A stretch of 64,000 nucleotides of DNA, from NCBI GenBank assembly GCA_035460165.1, contig DATHWW010000003.1, positions 1-64,000 on the forward strand, written 5' to 3'. This stretch comes from MM2 sp035460165. Its GTDB lineage: Bacteria; Pseudomonadota; Gammaproteobacteria; Burkholderiales; Methylophilaceae. The position numbers and the translations under genes are program-made. Positions 7,287-16,430 of the stretch are shown here, in pieces. Positions within the stretch are counted from its first letter, which is position 1. Each line of letters begins with the position of its first letter. The notes beneath the pieces are model-generated. The model was not told where the DNA came from and did no database searches. It saw nothing but the letters and a program-made list of their open reading frames with translations.

Positions 7287-9575
7287 ATGATTGCGCAGGA
7301 ACTGGAAGTATCCCTACATATGGCATTCATGGACGCGCGTCAAAAGCGTCATGAATTGATCACCGTCGAGCACTTGCTGCTCGCGATGATCGACAACCCC
7401 ACCGCAGCGCAAGTCCTGCGTGCGTGCGGTGCCGACCTCGAAGTCCTGCGGCGCGAACTGACCAACTACATCGAAGAGCATACGCCCACCGTTACCGGCA
7501 GCGACGAGGTGGATACGCAGCCGACATTGGGCTTCCAGCGCGTGATTCAACGCGCCATCCTGCACGTACAGTCCTCCGGCAAGAAAGAAGTCACCGGCGC
7601 CAACGTGCTCGTCGCGATATTCGGCGAAAAGGATTCGCATGCCGTTTTCTTCCTGCACCAGATGGGTGTCACCCGCCTCGACGTGGTGAATTTTATCTCC
7701 CACGGCATTACCAAGGTCGCTGAGAACACCAGTACCAAACGCGCCGAAACCGAACAGGAGGTGGAGGGCGAAGCCTCCTCCACCGGTGCGCTGGAAAACT
7801 TTACGCAAAACCTGAATGCGCTCGTGCTGGCCGGTCGCATCGACCCCCTCATCGGCCGCGGCCCCGAGCTTGAGCGCGTCGTGCAAACCCTGTGCCGTCG
7901 TCGCAAGAACAATCCTTTGCTGGTTGGCGAGGCCGGCGTTGGCAAGACTGCCATCGCCGAAGGCCTGGCCCGGCGCATCGTGGAAGGAAGCGTGCCGGAA
8001 GTCCTGGGCAACGCGACCATTTACTCGCTGGACATGGGTGCCCTGTTGGCGGGCACCAAGTATCGCGGCGATTTCGAGCAGCGCCTGAAGGCTGTGCTCA
8101 AGAAGCTCTCGGACAATCCGAACGCGATTCTTTTCATCGACGAGATTCATACCCTGATCGGTGCAGGCGCTGCGAGCGGCGGCACCCTGGATGCCTCCAA
8201 CCTGTTGAAGCCCGCCCTGTCCAACGGCACCTTGAAGTGCATCGGCGCAACCACTTATCAGGAATATCGCGGCGTGTTCGAGAAGGATCACGCACTGTCG
8301 CGCCGCTTCCAGAAGGTGGACGTGTCGGAGCCGAGCATCGCCGAAACGGTGGAAATCCTGAAGGGTCTCAAGTCGCGCTTCGAAGCGCATCACAGCGTCA
8401 AGTACACCTCCGCTGCGTTGAGCACCGCTGCCGAGCTTTCCGCGAAATACATCAATGACCGCCATTTGCCCGACAAGGCGATCGACGTGATCGACGAAGC
8501 CGGGGCTGCACAGCGCATCCTGCCAAAATCCAAGCAAAAGAAGATAATCGGCAACAAGGAGATCGAGGACATCGTCGCCAAGATCGCGCGCATCCCACCG
8601 CAGAACATCTCGTCCGACGACCGTACCACCCTGAAGACGCTGGATCGCGACCTCAAAGCGGTGGTTTTCGGCCAGGACAAGGCAATCGATGCGCTGGCCG
8701 CCGCCATCAAGATGGCACGCAGCGGCTTGGGTAATGCGCAAAAGCCCATCGGCTCCTTCCTGTTCTCCGGCCCGACCGGCGTCGGCAAGACCGAAGTGGC
8801 GCGTCAGCTGGCCTACACGCTGGGCATCGAGCTGGTCCGCTTCGACATGTCGGAATACATGGAGCGTCATGCCGTGTCGCGCCTGATTGGCGCGCCTCCG
8901 GGCTATGTCGGCTTCGAGCAGGGCGGCCTGATGACCGAAGCGATTACCAAGCATCCATACTGCGTATTGCTGCTGGATGAAATCGAGAAGGCACATCCGG
9001 ACATCTTCAACATTCTGTTGCAGGTCATGGATCACGGCACGCTGACGGACAATAACGGCCGCAAGGCGGATTTCCGCAACGTGACCATCATCATGACGAC
9101 CAATGCCGGCGCTGAGTCGCTGTCGAAGTCCAGCATGGGCTTCACCCAGTCGGTCAGCAGCGGCGACGAGATGGGCGAGATCAAGCGCTTGTTCACCCCG
9201 GAATTCCGCAACCGTCTGGATGCGATCGTGTCGTTCAGTGCGCTGGATCACGATGTCATCATGCGCGTCGTCGAGAAATTCCTGATGCAGTTGGAAGATC
9301 AATTGCACGAGAAGAAGGTGGAAGTGACATTCACCGATGCCTTGAAGGAATATCTCGCCAAGACTGGCTTCGACCCGCAGATGGGCGCTCGTCCGATGTC
9401 TCGTCTGATCCAGGACACGATACGTCGCGCGCTGGCTGACGAGTTGCTGTTCGGTCGCCTATCGCACGGCGGTAGCGTCACGGTGGATATCGACACGCAT
9501 GAGAAAGTCGTGCTGATATTCGACGAGGACTCCGACGGCGCCAAGCCGGAGCTTGCCGCAAACGAAGCAGGATAA
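7287..9575 (+). CDS. clpA: ATP-dependent Clp protease ATPase subunit ClpA
   Basis: ClpA is the AAA+ unfoldase that feeds substrates to the ClpP peptidase. The 762-residue protein has the double Clp-N repeat (about 1-145). The first AAA module carries Walker A GEAGVGKT at 214-221 and Walker B ILFIDEIHT. The second carries Walker A GPTGVGKT near 495. The loop expected to dock on ClpP reads SSMGF where IGL or IGF is usual, so methionine replaces isoleucine. The D2 small domain ends at FDPQMGARPMSRLI. The gene follows its adaptor gene clpS. A strong hairpin lies just after the stop codon. Confidence 0.97.
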   Translation: MIAQELEVSLHMAFMDARQKRHELITVEHLLLAMIDNPTAAQVLRACGADLEVLRRELTNYIEEHTPTVTGSDEVDTQPTLGFQRVIQRAILHVQSSGKKEVTGANVLVAIFGEKDSHAVFFLHQMGVTRLDVVNFISHGITKVAENTSTKRAETEQEVEGEASSTGALENFTQNLNALVLAGRIDPLIGRGPELERVVQTLCRRRKNNPLLVGEAGVGKTAIAEGLARRIVEGSVPEVLGNATIYSLDMGALLAGTKYRGDFEQRLKAVLKKLSDNPNAILFIDEIHTLIGAGAASGGTLDASNLLKPALSNGTLKCIGATTYQEYRGVFEKDHALSRRFQKVDVSEPSIAETVEILKGLKSRFEAHHSVKYTSAALSTAAELSAKYINDRHLPDKAIDVIDEAGAAQRILPKSKQKKIIGNKEIEDIVAKIARIPPQNISSDDRTTLKTLDRDLKAVVFGQDKAIDALAAAIKMARSGLGNAQKPIGSFLFSGPTGVGKTEVARQLAYTLGIELVRFDMSEYMERHAVSRLIGAPPGYVGFEQGGLMTEAITKHPYCVLLLDEIEKAHPDIFNILLQVMDHGTLTDNNGRKADFRNVTIIMTTNAGAESLSKSSMGFTQSVSSGDEMGEIKRLFTPEFRNRLDAIVSFSALDHDVIMRVVEKFLMQLEDQLHEKKVEVTFTDALKEYLAKTGFDPQMGARPMSRLIQDTIRRALADELLFGRLSHGGSVTVDIDTHEKVVLIFDEDSDGAKPELAANEAG

Positions 9576-9581
9576 TCGGTT

Positions 9582-9620
9582 CGGGGATGGCGCATGCCAT
9601 CCCCGGCTTAACTCCCTCTT
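9582..9620 (+). terminator. Probable terminator after clpA
   Basis: A perfect 10-base-pair stem (CGGGGATGGC, loop GCAT, GCCATCCCCG at 9596-9605) begins seven bases after the clpA stop. The tail is pyrimidine-rich (CTTAACTCCCTCTTCTTT) rather than a clean T run, so efficiency is uncertain. Confidence 0.5.
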
Positions 9621-9728
9621 CTTTGCCGGAAACCATCCGGCACCGCAAACCCGATAACTGATTGTCGTACATACTGGCGATTTTCGCCGGGGATAGCTAT
9701 GATGCCCTTTCATCGAAAGGGGGAAATC

Positions 9729-10463
9729 ATGCCTATCCTGATCATACTCACAGTCGCGGTGCAGGCGTTCTTCATCTACCACGTCCTACGCAGCGGACGA
9801 CCTACCTGGTGGGCCTATGTCATTCTTTCCTTTCCCATAGGCGGCAGCCTCATCTACTACTTTGTCGAGATTTTTCCCAACTCTCGCGAACATCGCAGCG
9901 CACGCAAAACCGTTCGTGAAATCGTACGCACCATCAAGCCGGATGCCGAATTGCAACGCCGTGCGGAAGAATTGGAGATATGCGGCAGCATGGACAACAA
10001 GATGGCACTGGCCGAGGAATGCGAGGCGGTAGGCATGTATGACGAAGCGGCCAACCTCTACAAAAGCTGTCTCGCTGGCGCGTATAGCAACGACCCGCAA
10101 ATCATTTTCAAGCTGGCTCATGCGCAATTGATGCGCGAAGAACTGGAAGAGGTCGAACGACTGGTAAGCCAACTAGAAACCGCGCACTCGGCGTTCAAAA
10201 CACAGGAAGTCAGACTTCTGCGTGCTCGCCTGCTTGAGAAAACCGACACCTCAGCCGCTTTGGCGCTCTATGAGGAATTGACGCCGGTTTATACCGGACT
10301 TGAGGCGAAATGCCGACATGCGACGCTGCTGCAATCGCTCGGGCACCAATCGCAAGCCAGGGAAATGTTTGAGGAAGCCATACGGCACGCCAAGCGCTTC
10401 AACATCAACCACGATCTCGAGCGAGAGTGGGTGCGCTTCGCCAAGGACAGTCTGAAAGACTAG
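9729..10463 (+). CDS. Membrane-anchored TPR-like protein with PLDc_N-like amino end
   Basis: I do not recognise a named gene. The 244-residue product opens with two hydrophobic segments (about 1-20 and 28-48) separated by RSGRPTWW, and the second contains FPIGGSLIYYFVEIFP. This layout resembles the PLDc_N membrane motif of cardiolipin synthases. The rest is helical with tetratricopeptide-like repeats (for example LAEECEAVGMYDEAANLYKS and LLQSLGHQSQAREMFEEAI). The start at 9729 is chosen because AAGGGGG lies 6 bases before that ATG; an in-frame ATG at 9699 has no ribosome-binding site. It could be a membrane-tethered scaffold, but the function is unknown. It is convergent with pyrD, with four bases between the stop codons. 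Confidence 0.75.
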   Translation: MPILIILTVAVQAFFIYHVLRSGRPTWWAYVILSFPIGGSLIYYFVEIFPNSREHRSARKTVREIVRTIKPDAELQRRAEELEICGSMDNKMALAEECEAVGMYDEAANLYKSCLAGAYSNDPQIIFKLAHAQLMREELEEVERLVSQLETAHSAFKTQEVRLLRARLLEKTDTSAALALYEELTPVYTGLEAKCRHATLLQSLGHQSQAREMFEEAIRHAKRFNINHDLEREWVRFAKDSLKD

Positions 10464-10467
10464 ACCA

Positions 10468-11478
10468 CTAGCCGAGAGCGGCGCACGCCTCGTTGACGAG
10501 CGCCGGACCGCGGTAGATCAGGCCGCTATACACCTGAACCAGGCTGGCGCCGGCATCGATTTTCTCTTGCGCATCCTCACCGGTCAGTATGCCTCCGACG
10601 CCGATAATGGGAATTTCGCCTTTCAAGGCAAGGCTCAACTGCTTGACCACCGCCGTGGATTTCATCCGTACCGGCGCGCCCGAAAGGCCGCCCGTTTCCT
10701 CGGCATTTTCCAGCCCTTCGACACCCTCTCGCGAGAGCGTGGTGTTGGTGGCGATTACGCCATCGAAGCGATATTGCAGCAGCAAGTCGGCAATTTCGAT
10801 CACCTGCTCGGCGGTCAGGTCCGGCGCGATCTTCAGCACAACCGGCACATAACGCCCGTATTGCTCAGCCAATTTCGCCTGCTCCGCCTTCAATGCCGCA
10901 AGCAGGTTTTCCAGCGCTTCCTTTTCCTGCAGCTGACGCAGGTTTTTGGTGTTGGGCGAGGAAATGTTGACCGTCACGTAACTGGCGTGGGCGTAGACCT
11001 TGCGTAGACAGATCAAGTAATCGTCCACCGCACGTTCGTTGGGCGTATCGAAATTCTTGCCGATGTTGATGCCGAGTATGCCGCGATAGCGGGCGTTTTT
11101 CACGTTCTCGATCAGCGCGTCGACGCCCCCGTTATTAAAACCGAAGCGGTTGATGATGGCTTGCGCTGCGGGAATGCGGAACAGGCGAGGCTGGGGGTTG
11201 CCCGGCTGCGGACGCGGCGTCACGGTGCCGACTTCGATGAAACCAAAACCGAGCGACGCCAGCGCGTCGATGTAGGCGCCGTTCTTGTCCAGGCCGGCGG
11301 CAAGACCGACCGGATTCGGAAAATCCAGCCCCATGACGCGGCGCGTGCGACAGGCCGGCGGTTTTGGCAGCAGTCCGCTTAACCGCAGCCGACGCGCGAC
11401 TTGCAGGGAATCCAGGGTCAGGTGATGCGCGCGTTCCGCATCCAGCCGGAACAACAATGGCTTCAGCAGGCTGTACAT
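10468..11478 (-). CDS. pyrD: Dihydroorotate dehydrogenase, quinone-dependent (class 2)
   Basis: The enzyme oxidises dihydroorotate to orotate in pyrimidine synthesis and passes electrons to quinone at the inner membrane. The 336-residue protein has the class 2 amino-terminal helix (MYSLLKPLLFRLDAERAHHL). It has the FMN-binding GLAAGLDKNG segment, VNISSPNTKNLR with the catalytic serine, and the carboxy-terminal phosphate-binding IIGVGGILTGEDA and VQVYSGLIYRGP segments. Its ATG overlaps the cysS stop codon by one base (TAATG), so translational coupling with cysS is likely. Confidence 0.97.
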   Translation of the reverse strand: MYSLLKPLLFRLDAERAHHLTLDSLQVARRLRLSGLLPKPPACRTRRVMGLDFPNPVGLAAGLDKNGAYIDALASLGFGFIEVGTVTPRPQPGNPQPRLFRIPAAQAIINRFGFNNGGVDALIENVKNARYRGILGINIGKNFDTPNERAVDDYLICLRKVYAHASYVTVNISSPNTKNLRQLQEKEALENLLAALKAEQAKLAEQYGRYVPVVLKIAPDLTAEQVIEIADLLLQYRFDGVIATNTTLSREGVEGLENAEETGGLSGAPVRMKSTAVVKQLSLALKGEIPIIGVGGILTGEDAQEKIDAGASLVQVYSGLIYRGPALVNEACAALG

Positions 11479-12848
11479 TACGCGCTCCGCCAGATCGTGC
11501 CTTGCGGCGTATCTTCCAGCACGACGCCGTTATCCAGCAATTGCTTGCGGATGCGGTCGGCTTCGGTAAAGTTCTTGGCTTTCTTGGCGGCCGCGCGCTC
11601 GGTAATCAAATTCTCGATTTGTTCCGAGGCCAAGGCACTAGCCGAACTCGCACCTTGCAGGAACTCTTCGGGCGAACGTTGCAGCAGGCCCAGCACTCCG
11701 GCCAACGCCTTCAGGCGGGCGGCGGTGCTTACATCGCGACTGCGGTTCACCTCGTTCGCCAGGTCGAACAGCACCGCCATCGCTTCCGGCGTATTGAAAT
11801 CGTCGTCCATTGCCACTTTGAAGCGTGCCAGTTGCGGATCGCTCCAATCCAGCGCGGCGGCATCGACTTCGATTCCGCGCAACGCGGTATACAGCCGGGT
11901 AAGCGCTTGCTTGGCGTCATTCAGGTGCGCGTCCGAATAATTGAGCGGGCTGCGGTAATGCGCACGCAGTATGAAGAAGCGCAGTACTTCCGGATCGAAT
12001 TTGGTCAGCACCTCGCGTATGGTGAAGAAATTGCCCAACGACTTGGACATCTTTTCTTCGTCCACGCGGACGAAGCCGTTGTGCATCCAGTAATTCACGT
12101 AGGTGCAATCATGCGCGCCCTCGGACTGCGCAATTTCGTTCTCGTGATGCGGGAACTGCAAATCCTGTCCACCGCCGTGGATGTCGAAATGATGGCCCAA
12201 ATGATGGTCGCTCATCGCAGAGCATTCGATGTGCCAGCCGGGACGTCCAGCCCCCCACGGGGAATCCCAGGCAGGCTCGCCGGGCTTGGCGGACTTCCAC
12301 AAAACGAAGTCCAGCGGATCGCGTTTGTAAGTATCCACTTCCACGCGCTCCCCCGCGCGCAGGTCTTCCAGCGATTTTCCTGAGAGTTTGCCGTAATCGT
12401 TGAAACCGCGCACGGCATAGTACACATCGCCGTTGTCGGCGCGGTATGCCAAGCCTTTTTCAACCAGCGCGGAAATCATGTTCAGCATGTCGGGGATATG
12501 CTGGGTCGCGCGCGGTTCGAGATCGGGCCTGTTGACGCCCAGCGCTGCAGCATCCTCGTCCATCGCGCGGATGAAGCGTTCGGTCAAATCGCCGATGGAT
12601 TCGTTGTTTTCCGCCGCGCGCTTGATAATCTTGTCGTCGATATCGGTGATATTGCGCACATAAGTGAGATTAAATCCCGAAGCGCGCAGCCAACGTGCCA
12701 CCATGTCGAAAACCACCATGACGCGTGCATGTCCAAGATGACAGAAGTCGTATACTGTCATACCGCATACGTACATGCGGACCTTGCCGGGAGTGATCGG
12801 GTGGAATTCTTCTTTTTCGCGGGCGATGGAGTTGTAGATCTTCAGCAT
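11478..12848 (-). CDS. cysS: Cysteinyl-tRNA synthetase
   Basis: This class I synthetase charges tRNA-Cys. The 456-residue protein shows the CGMTVYD segment with a zinc cysteine, the HIGH-equivalent HLGH, further zinc ligands in HIECSAMS and FPHHENEIAQSE, and the KMSKSLGNF loop. The carboxy-terminal helical anticodon-binding region ends with the usual DTPQGTIWR. Length is typical. It is the first gene of a two-gene minus-strand unit with pyrD. Confidence 0.97.
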   Translation of the reverse strand: MLKIYNSIAREKEEFHPITPGKVRMYVCGMTVYDFCHLGHARVMVVFDMVARWLRASGFNLTYVRNITDIDDKIIKRAAENNESIGDLTERFIRAMDEDAAALGVNRPDLEPRATQHIPDMLNMISALVEKGLAYRADNGDVYYAVRGFNDYGKLSGKSLEDLRAGERVEVDTYKRDPLDFVLWKSAKPGEPAWDSPWGAGRPGWHIECSAMSDHHLGHHFDIHGGGQDLQFPHHENEIAQSEGAHDCTYVNYWMHNGFVRVDEEKMSKSLGNFFTIREVLTKFDPEVLRFFILRAHYRSPLNYSDAHLNDAKQALTRLYTALRGIEVDAAALDWSDPQLARFKVAMDDDFNTPEAMAVLFDLANEVNRSRDVSTAARLKALAGVLGLLQRSPEEFLQGASSASALASEQIENLITERAAAKKAKNFTEADRIRKQLLDNGVVLEDTPQGTIWRSA

Positions 12849-12955
12849 GGGATCACGGCGTTTTGTTGGTCTCGGGGGACTCGAAACTGTTGGAGATTGG
12901 AAGCGGATATTGATAGAATTTGGCCGCTAAATAACCGGGCAAAGTATATACCATA

Positions 12956-14023
12956 ATGCACTCCCGCGCCCTCCTCGCCGTGATGGCTCTCCTGCTAGCG
13001 TTCCTCGCCCCCCCAGCGCATTCCGAGCCGGACGAGCTACAAAAAATTTCGCAATTGATTGGCCGCAACCAGCATGCGGAAGCCGAGAAAAATCTCGACC
13101 GCTATCTTGCAGCGCATCCGGGCGATGTACGCGGAACCTTCATAAAAGGAATACTACTCGGCGAGCAGAAGAAAACCGCAGAGGCTATTCGTCTCTACAA
13201 CGACCTCATCAAACAGAATCCCACCTGGCCCGAGCCCTATAACAACCTGGCGGTACTTTATGCCAGCCAGGGACAATACGAACGGGCAAGGCAAACACTG
13301 GAAACAGCATTGCGCACCCATCCGAGCTACGCCGCTGTGCATGACAACTTGAGCGGCATCTACGCGGCGATGGCATCCGAGGCTTACGGCAAAGCGCTGA
13401 AAACGGACGGCACGATGACGCGCCCGCAACCGCGTCTCGCCATGGTTGGCCTGCCGTATGCAGAAAAACGTGCACTGGCGATGGCCGCAAACACTTTGCC
13501 GGCGTCTGTCCCGACCCCGGTCGTGGCTGCGGCGCCCGCCCCGATTGCAAAACCGGTACCGGTTGCCGCCGTCTCGGCCAAGCCCCTTCAGGCGGCTCCT
13601 GCTCCCGCCGCCGCAGCCACAGCGCCGCCCGCAACCGCACCGACCACCCCGCCGCCCAAAGATGAAGCGGCGCCCATGCCTAGCGATCAAGCAGCGCCCA
13701 TCGAAGATACGGTCAAAGGTTGGGCCAAGGCGTGGGCACGCCAGGATGTAAACAAATATCTCGATTATTACGCCGCCAATTTCAAGACGCCCAAAGGCGA
13801 AAGCCGCCGTGCTTGGGAACAAACGCGACGCTCGCGCATCAAGAGCCCGAAATCCATCGCTGTCGACGTCACCAACATCAAGACGGAAATCGATGAGAAT
13901 CGCGCCGAAGTACGATTCAAACAGAACTACCGTGCCGACAGAATCGCCAAGCGCACCAACAAGACCCTGATTTTGAACAAGAGCGGCAATCGCTGGCTGA
14001 TCGTGGAGGAACTCGCGCGGTGA
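12956..14023 (+). CDS. Secreted TPR protein with C-terminal Cds6/NTF2-like domain
   Basis: The 355-residue product has a signal peptide (cleavage likely after AHS, residue 23), TPR repeats at about 25-140 (for example PEPYNNLAVLYASQGQYERARQ), and a low-complexity Ala/Pro linker at about 175-245. Its last 110 residues form a domain starting IEDTVKGWAKAWARQDVNKYL. That last part is the NTF2-like fold often attached to L,D-transpeptidases and Cds6 proteins, and it is clearly similar to the end of the next gene's product. The stop codon overlaps the next start (GTGA). I infer a periplasmic partner for the adjacent transpeptidase in envelope maintenance. No enzymatic motif is visible. Confidence 0.8.
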   Translation: MHSRALLAVMALLLAFLAPPAHSEPDELQKISQLIGRNQHAEAEKNLDRYLAAHPGDVRGTFIKGILLGEQKKTAEAIRLYNDLIKQNPTWPEPYNNLAVLYASQGQYERARQTLETALRTHPSYAAVHDNLSGIYAAMASEAYGKALKTDGTMTRPQPRLAMVGLPYAEKRALAMAANTLPASVPTPVVAAAPAPIAKPVPVAAVSAKPLQAAPAPAAAATAPPATAPTTPPPKDEAAPMPSDQAAPIEDTVKGWAKAWARQDVNKYLDYYAANFKTPKGESRRAWEQTRRSRIKSPKSIAVDVTNIKTEIDENRAEVRFKQNYRADRIAKRTNKTLILNKSGNRWLIVEELAR

Positions 14024-15267
14024 GCGTCACGACCAAAACCGGCAAACAGCGCACGCTCGCCCTCACCCTGGGGATGCTGCTATTTGCCGTTCCCTCCTGG
14101 AATGCCACGGTCGTGAATGCGGACAGCAACCTGCCGGCGGGATTCCATAAAACCTCCTTCGGAAAACCTCGCAGCGTGGAAGGACTGCTGGCGCAAAGCC
14201 TGCTGCAGATCACGCGCGGACAGACGGATGCCGCGCTGGCCACTATCGACAGCCTGCTGAATATTGTGCCCAACTTCAAATTGGCGCATCTGGTCCGAGG
14301 CGACCTGCTGATGGCGCGTTCGCACGAATTGGCCGGTTTCGGCAGCGTCAACGATGCGCCGCAGGACGCTATCGTCGACTTTCAGGAAGAGGCGCGCGTA
14401 CGCTTGCAGCGTTATCTGGCGCAACAAGATGCGCAACCCTTGCCTGAATACCTGTGGCGCCTGGATCCGGAGTATGCGCACGCCATTGTGGTCGACACCG
14501 CGAAATCGCGCCTGTACTTGTACCGCAACGACAACGGCACGCCGCGCTATATCGCCGATTACTACATCACCGTCGGCAAGAATGGCGTCGGCAAGCAAAA
14601 AGAAGGGGACAAACGCACTCCGGAAGGCATCTACTTCGCCGGCAAGCAGCTGCAACGAAAACTGCCGGACTTTTACGGCAGCGGTGCATTCCCCCTCAAT
14701 TACCCCAACGAATGGGATAAGCGCCAGGGAAAGAACGGCCACGGCATCTGGCTGCACGGCACGCCCGGCGACACCTATAGCCGGCCGCCGCGTGCCAGCG
14801 ACGGCTGCATCGTGCTTGCGAATCCTGACCTTGATGCCCTGAAGCCTTACCTTAAAAACGGTAGTACTCCCGTGATCATCGCACGCGATGCGCAACTGGT
14901 CCCGGATACGCAACTGACTGCACAAAAAGCCGGTCTGCTGCGCGAAATCGAGAGCTGGCGCCAAGCTTGGCAAGCACAGGAGACAGAACGCTATCTGGAT
15001 TTTTACTCCAAGGATTTCTTTACCAAGAATCACGATTTCGACCGCTGGGCAGCAGAAAAGCGTCGCAAACAAGCCACCGCGGTACCCGCCGAAATCACGC
15101 TATCCAACATCAGCGTGTTCCGTTATCCTAACGACCAGCAAGAGATGGTCGTTGTCAATTTTGAGCAGGAATATAAAAGCAATAATCTGGACGACCGCGT
15201 GCGGAAGCGCCAATACTGGGTGCTCGAAAACAAGCGCTGGAAGATTTTGTACGAAGGTACAAGCTGA
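14020..15267 (+). CDS. L,D-transpeptidase (YkuD) with C-terminal Cds6/NTF2-like domain
   Basis: The 415-residue protein begins at GTG, overlapping the previous stop by four bases. It has an amino-terminal export signal (hydrophobic about 12-26), a short helical repeat region (about 45-105) and a YkuD catalytic domain at about 155-290. The active-site motif is HGTPG followed by RASDGCIVL, with the nucleophilic cysteine. A carboxy-terminal domain follows from about 305 (IESWRQAWQAQETERYLDFYS). YkuD enzymes make meso-DAP crosslinks in peptidoglycan or attach proteins to it. The typical SHGC serine-histidine pair reads SDGC, a variant seen in this subfamily. It is probably cotranscribed with the TPR protein gene before it. 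Confidence 0.88.
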   Translation: MSVTTKTGKQRTLALTLGMLLFAVPSWNATVVNADSNLPAGFHKTSFGKPRSVEGLLAQSLLQITRGQTDAALATIDSLLNIVPNFKLAHLVRGDLLMARSHELAGFGSVNDAPQDAIVDFQEEARVRLQRYLAQQDAQPLPEYLWRLDPEYAHAIVVDTAKSRLYLYRNDNGTPRYIADYYITVGKNGVGKQKEGDKRTPEGIYFAGKQLQRKLPDFYGSGAFPLNYPNEWDKRQGKNGHGIWLHGTPGDTYSRPPRASDGCIVLANPDLDALKPYLKNGSTPVIIARDAQLVPDTQLTAQKAGLLREIESWRQAWQAQETERYLDFYSKDFFTKNHDFDRWAAEKRRKQATAVPAEITLSNISVFRYPNDQQEMVVVNFEQEYKSNNLDDRVRKRQYWVLENKRWKILYEGTS

Positions 15268-15295
15268 CCCTTCTGCGCATCAGCGGAGGAAAATC

Positions 15296-15946
15296 ATGAA
15301 GAAGTTCGCTTTATCGTTCCTGCTTTGGCTGTGCATCAGCCATCCCGCAGTCGCGGCCAACCCCCAGATTGAATTCCAGACCAACATGGGCAGTTTCGTC
15401 GTGGAACTGTATCCGGACAAGGCCCCAAAAACCGTCGAGAATTTCCTGGCTTACGTAAAAAGCGGTTTTTACGAAGGTACGATTTTCCATCGCGTGATCC
15501 ACCGTTTCATCATTCAAGGTGGCGGGCTGACTGCGAACATGCGTTCCAAGCCGACCTCACCTCCCGTCCCGAACGAAGCCAGGAATGGCCTGCGCAACGA
15601 ACCCGGCTCCTTGGCGATGGCGCGCGCTTTTCACCCCGACTCCGCAACGGCACAGTTCTTCATCAACCTCGACGACAACAAGATGCTCAATCATTACCGT
15701 CCCGAACCGGCCCTGATGGGATATACCGTATTCGGCAAGGTGATTCGCGGCATGGACATTGCACAGAAAATCGGCCGCATGCCGACCCAAGTCGTTGGCA
15801 AACTTTCCGACGTTCCGCAGGAAACCATCGTCATCGAAAAGGCAGCGCTGCTGGAAACCCCTATAATTGCAGAAGAGTCCAACGAGACCGGCGAGGCACT
15901 GCCCGCAACATCGAAATCATCGAAAAAAGGAAAGAATCGTGGTTAA
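15296..15946 (+). CDS. Periplasmic peptidyl-prolyl cis-trans isomerase (cyclophilin)
   Basis: The 216-residue product has a signal peptide (MKKFALSFLLWLCISHPAVA, cleavage after AVA), so it acts in the periplasm. The cyclophilin core has the catalytic FHRVIHRFIIQGGG segment and a SATAQFFINLDDN block. A Ser/Lys-rich tail of about 30 residues follows the domain. The start at 15296 follows a GGAGGA ribosome-binding site; a longer in-frame reading from 15152 lies within the preceding gene and is not used. It is followed by a second cyclophilin whose GTG lies inside the end of this gene. It is a PpiA-type protein by location. Confidence 0.9.
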   Translation: MKKFALSFLLWLCISHPAVAANPQIEFQTNMGSFVVELYPDKAPKTVENFLAYVKSGFYEGTIFHRVIHRFIIQGGGLTANMRSKPTSPPVPNEARNGLRNEPGSLAMARAFHPDSATAQFFINLDDNKMLNHYRPEPALMGYTVFGKVIRGMDIAQKIGRMPTQVVGKLSDVPQETIVIEKAALLETPIIAEESNETGEALPATSKSSKKGKNRG

Positions 15947-16430
15947 ACTTCACACCAACTTTGGCGCTATCACTCTGGAACTGGATGCGGAAAAGGCTCC
16001 GGTCACCGTCGCCAATTTTCTTGAGTATGTCGACAGCGGCTTTTACAACAACACCGTATTCCATCGCGTAATCGACGGTTTCATGATCCAGGGCGGCGGT
16101 TTCGAGCCCGGCATGTCGCAAAAGAGCACCAACCCCTCGATCAAGAACGAAGCCGACAACGGCCTGAAAAACAAGGCATACACCATCGCCATGGCCCGCA
16201 CGCCGGATCCGCACTCCGCCAGCAGCCAGTTCTTCATCAACGTGGCCGACAACGACTTCCTCAACTTCTCATCCCCGACATCGCAAGGCTGGGGCTATTG
16301 CGTGTTCGGCAAGGTGACCGATGGCACCGATGTGGTCGACAAGATTCGTCAGGTCAAGACCGGCAACAAGGCCGGCCATCAAGACGTGCCGGTCGAGGAT
16401 GTCGTGATCGAGCGCGCTGAGCAGTGCTGA
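15939..16430 (+). CDS. ppiB: Cytoplasmic peptidyl-prolyl cis-trans isomerase B
   Basis: The 163-residue cyclophilin has no signal peptide and starts at GTG (MVKLHTNFGAITLELD) behind AAGGAAAGAATC. The start overlaps the previous stop by eight bases. The active-site segment FHRVIDGFMIQGGGFEPGM, the SSQFFINVADNDFLNF block and the carboxy end VPVEDVVIERAE all match PpiB. It catalyses proline isomerisation in cytoplasmic folding. Its stop overlaps the lpxH start, so ppiA-like, ppiB and lpxH are probably translationally coupled. Confidence 0.95.
   Translation: MVKLHTNFGAITLELDAEKAPVTVANFLEYVDSGFYNNTVFHRVIDGFMIQGGGFEPGMSQKSTNPSIKNEADNGLKNKAYTIAMARTPDPHSASSQFFINVADNDFLNFSSPTSQGWGYCVFGKVTDGTDVVDKIRQVKTGNKAGHQDVPVEDVVIERAEQC

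Noticed and set aside
7314..9308. 664-codon minus-strand frame opposite clpA
   Set aside because: It is a shadow frame without family motifs or a ribosome-binding site.
13500..13690. Repeated Ala/Pro codons in the TPR protein gene
   Set aside because: This is a low-complexity protein linker, not a DNA repeat or CRISPR-like array.
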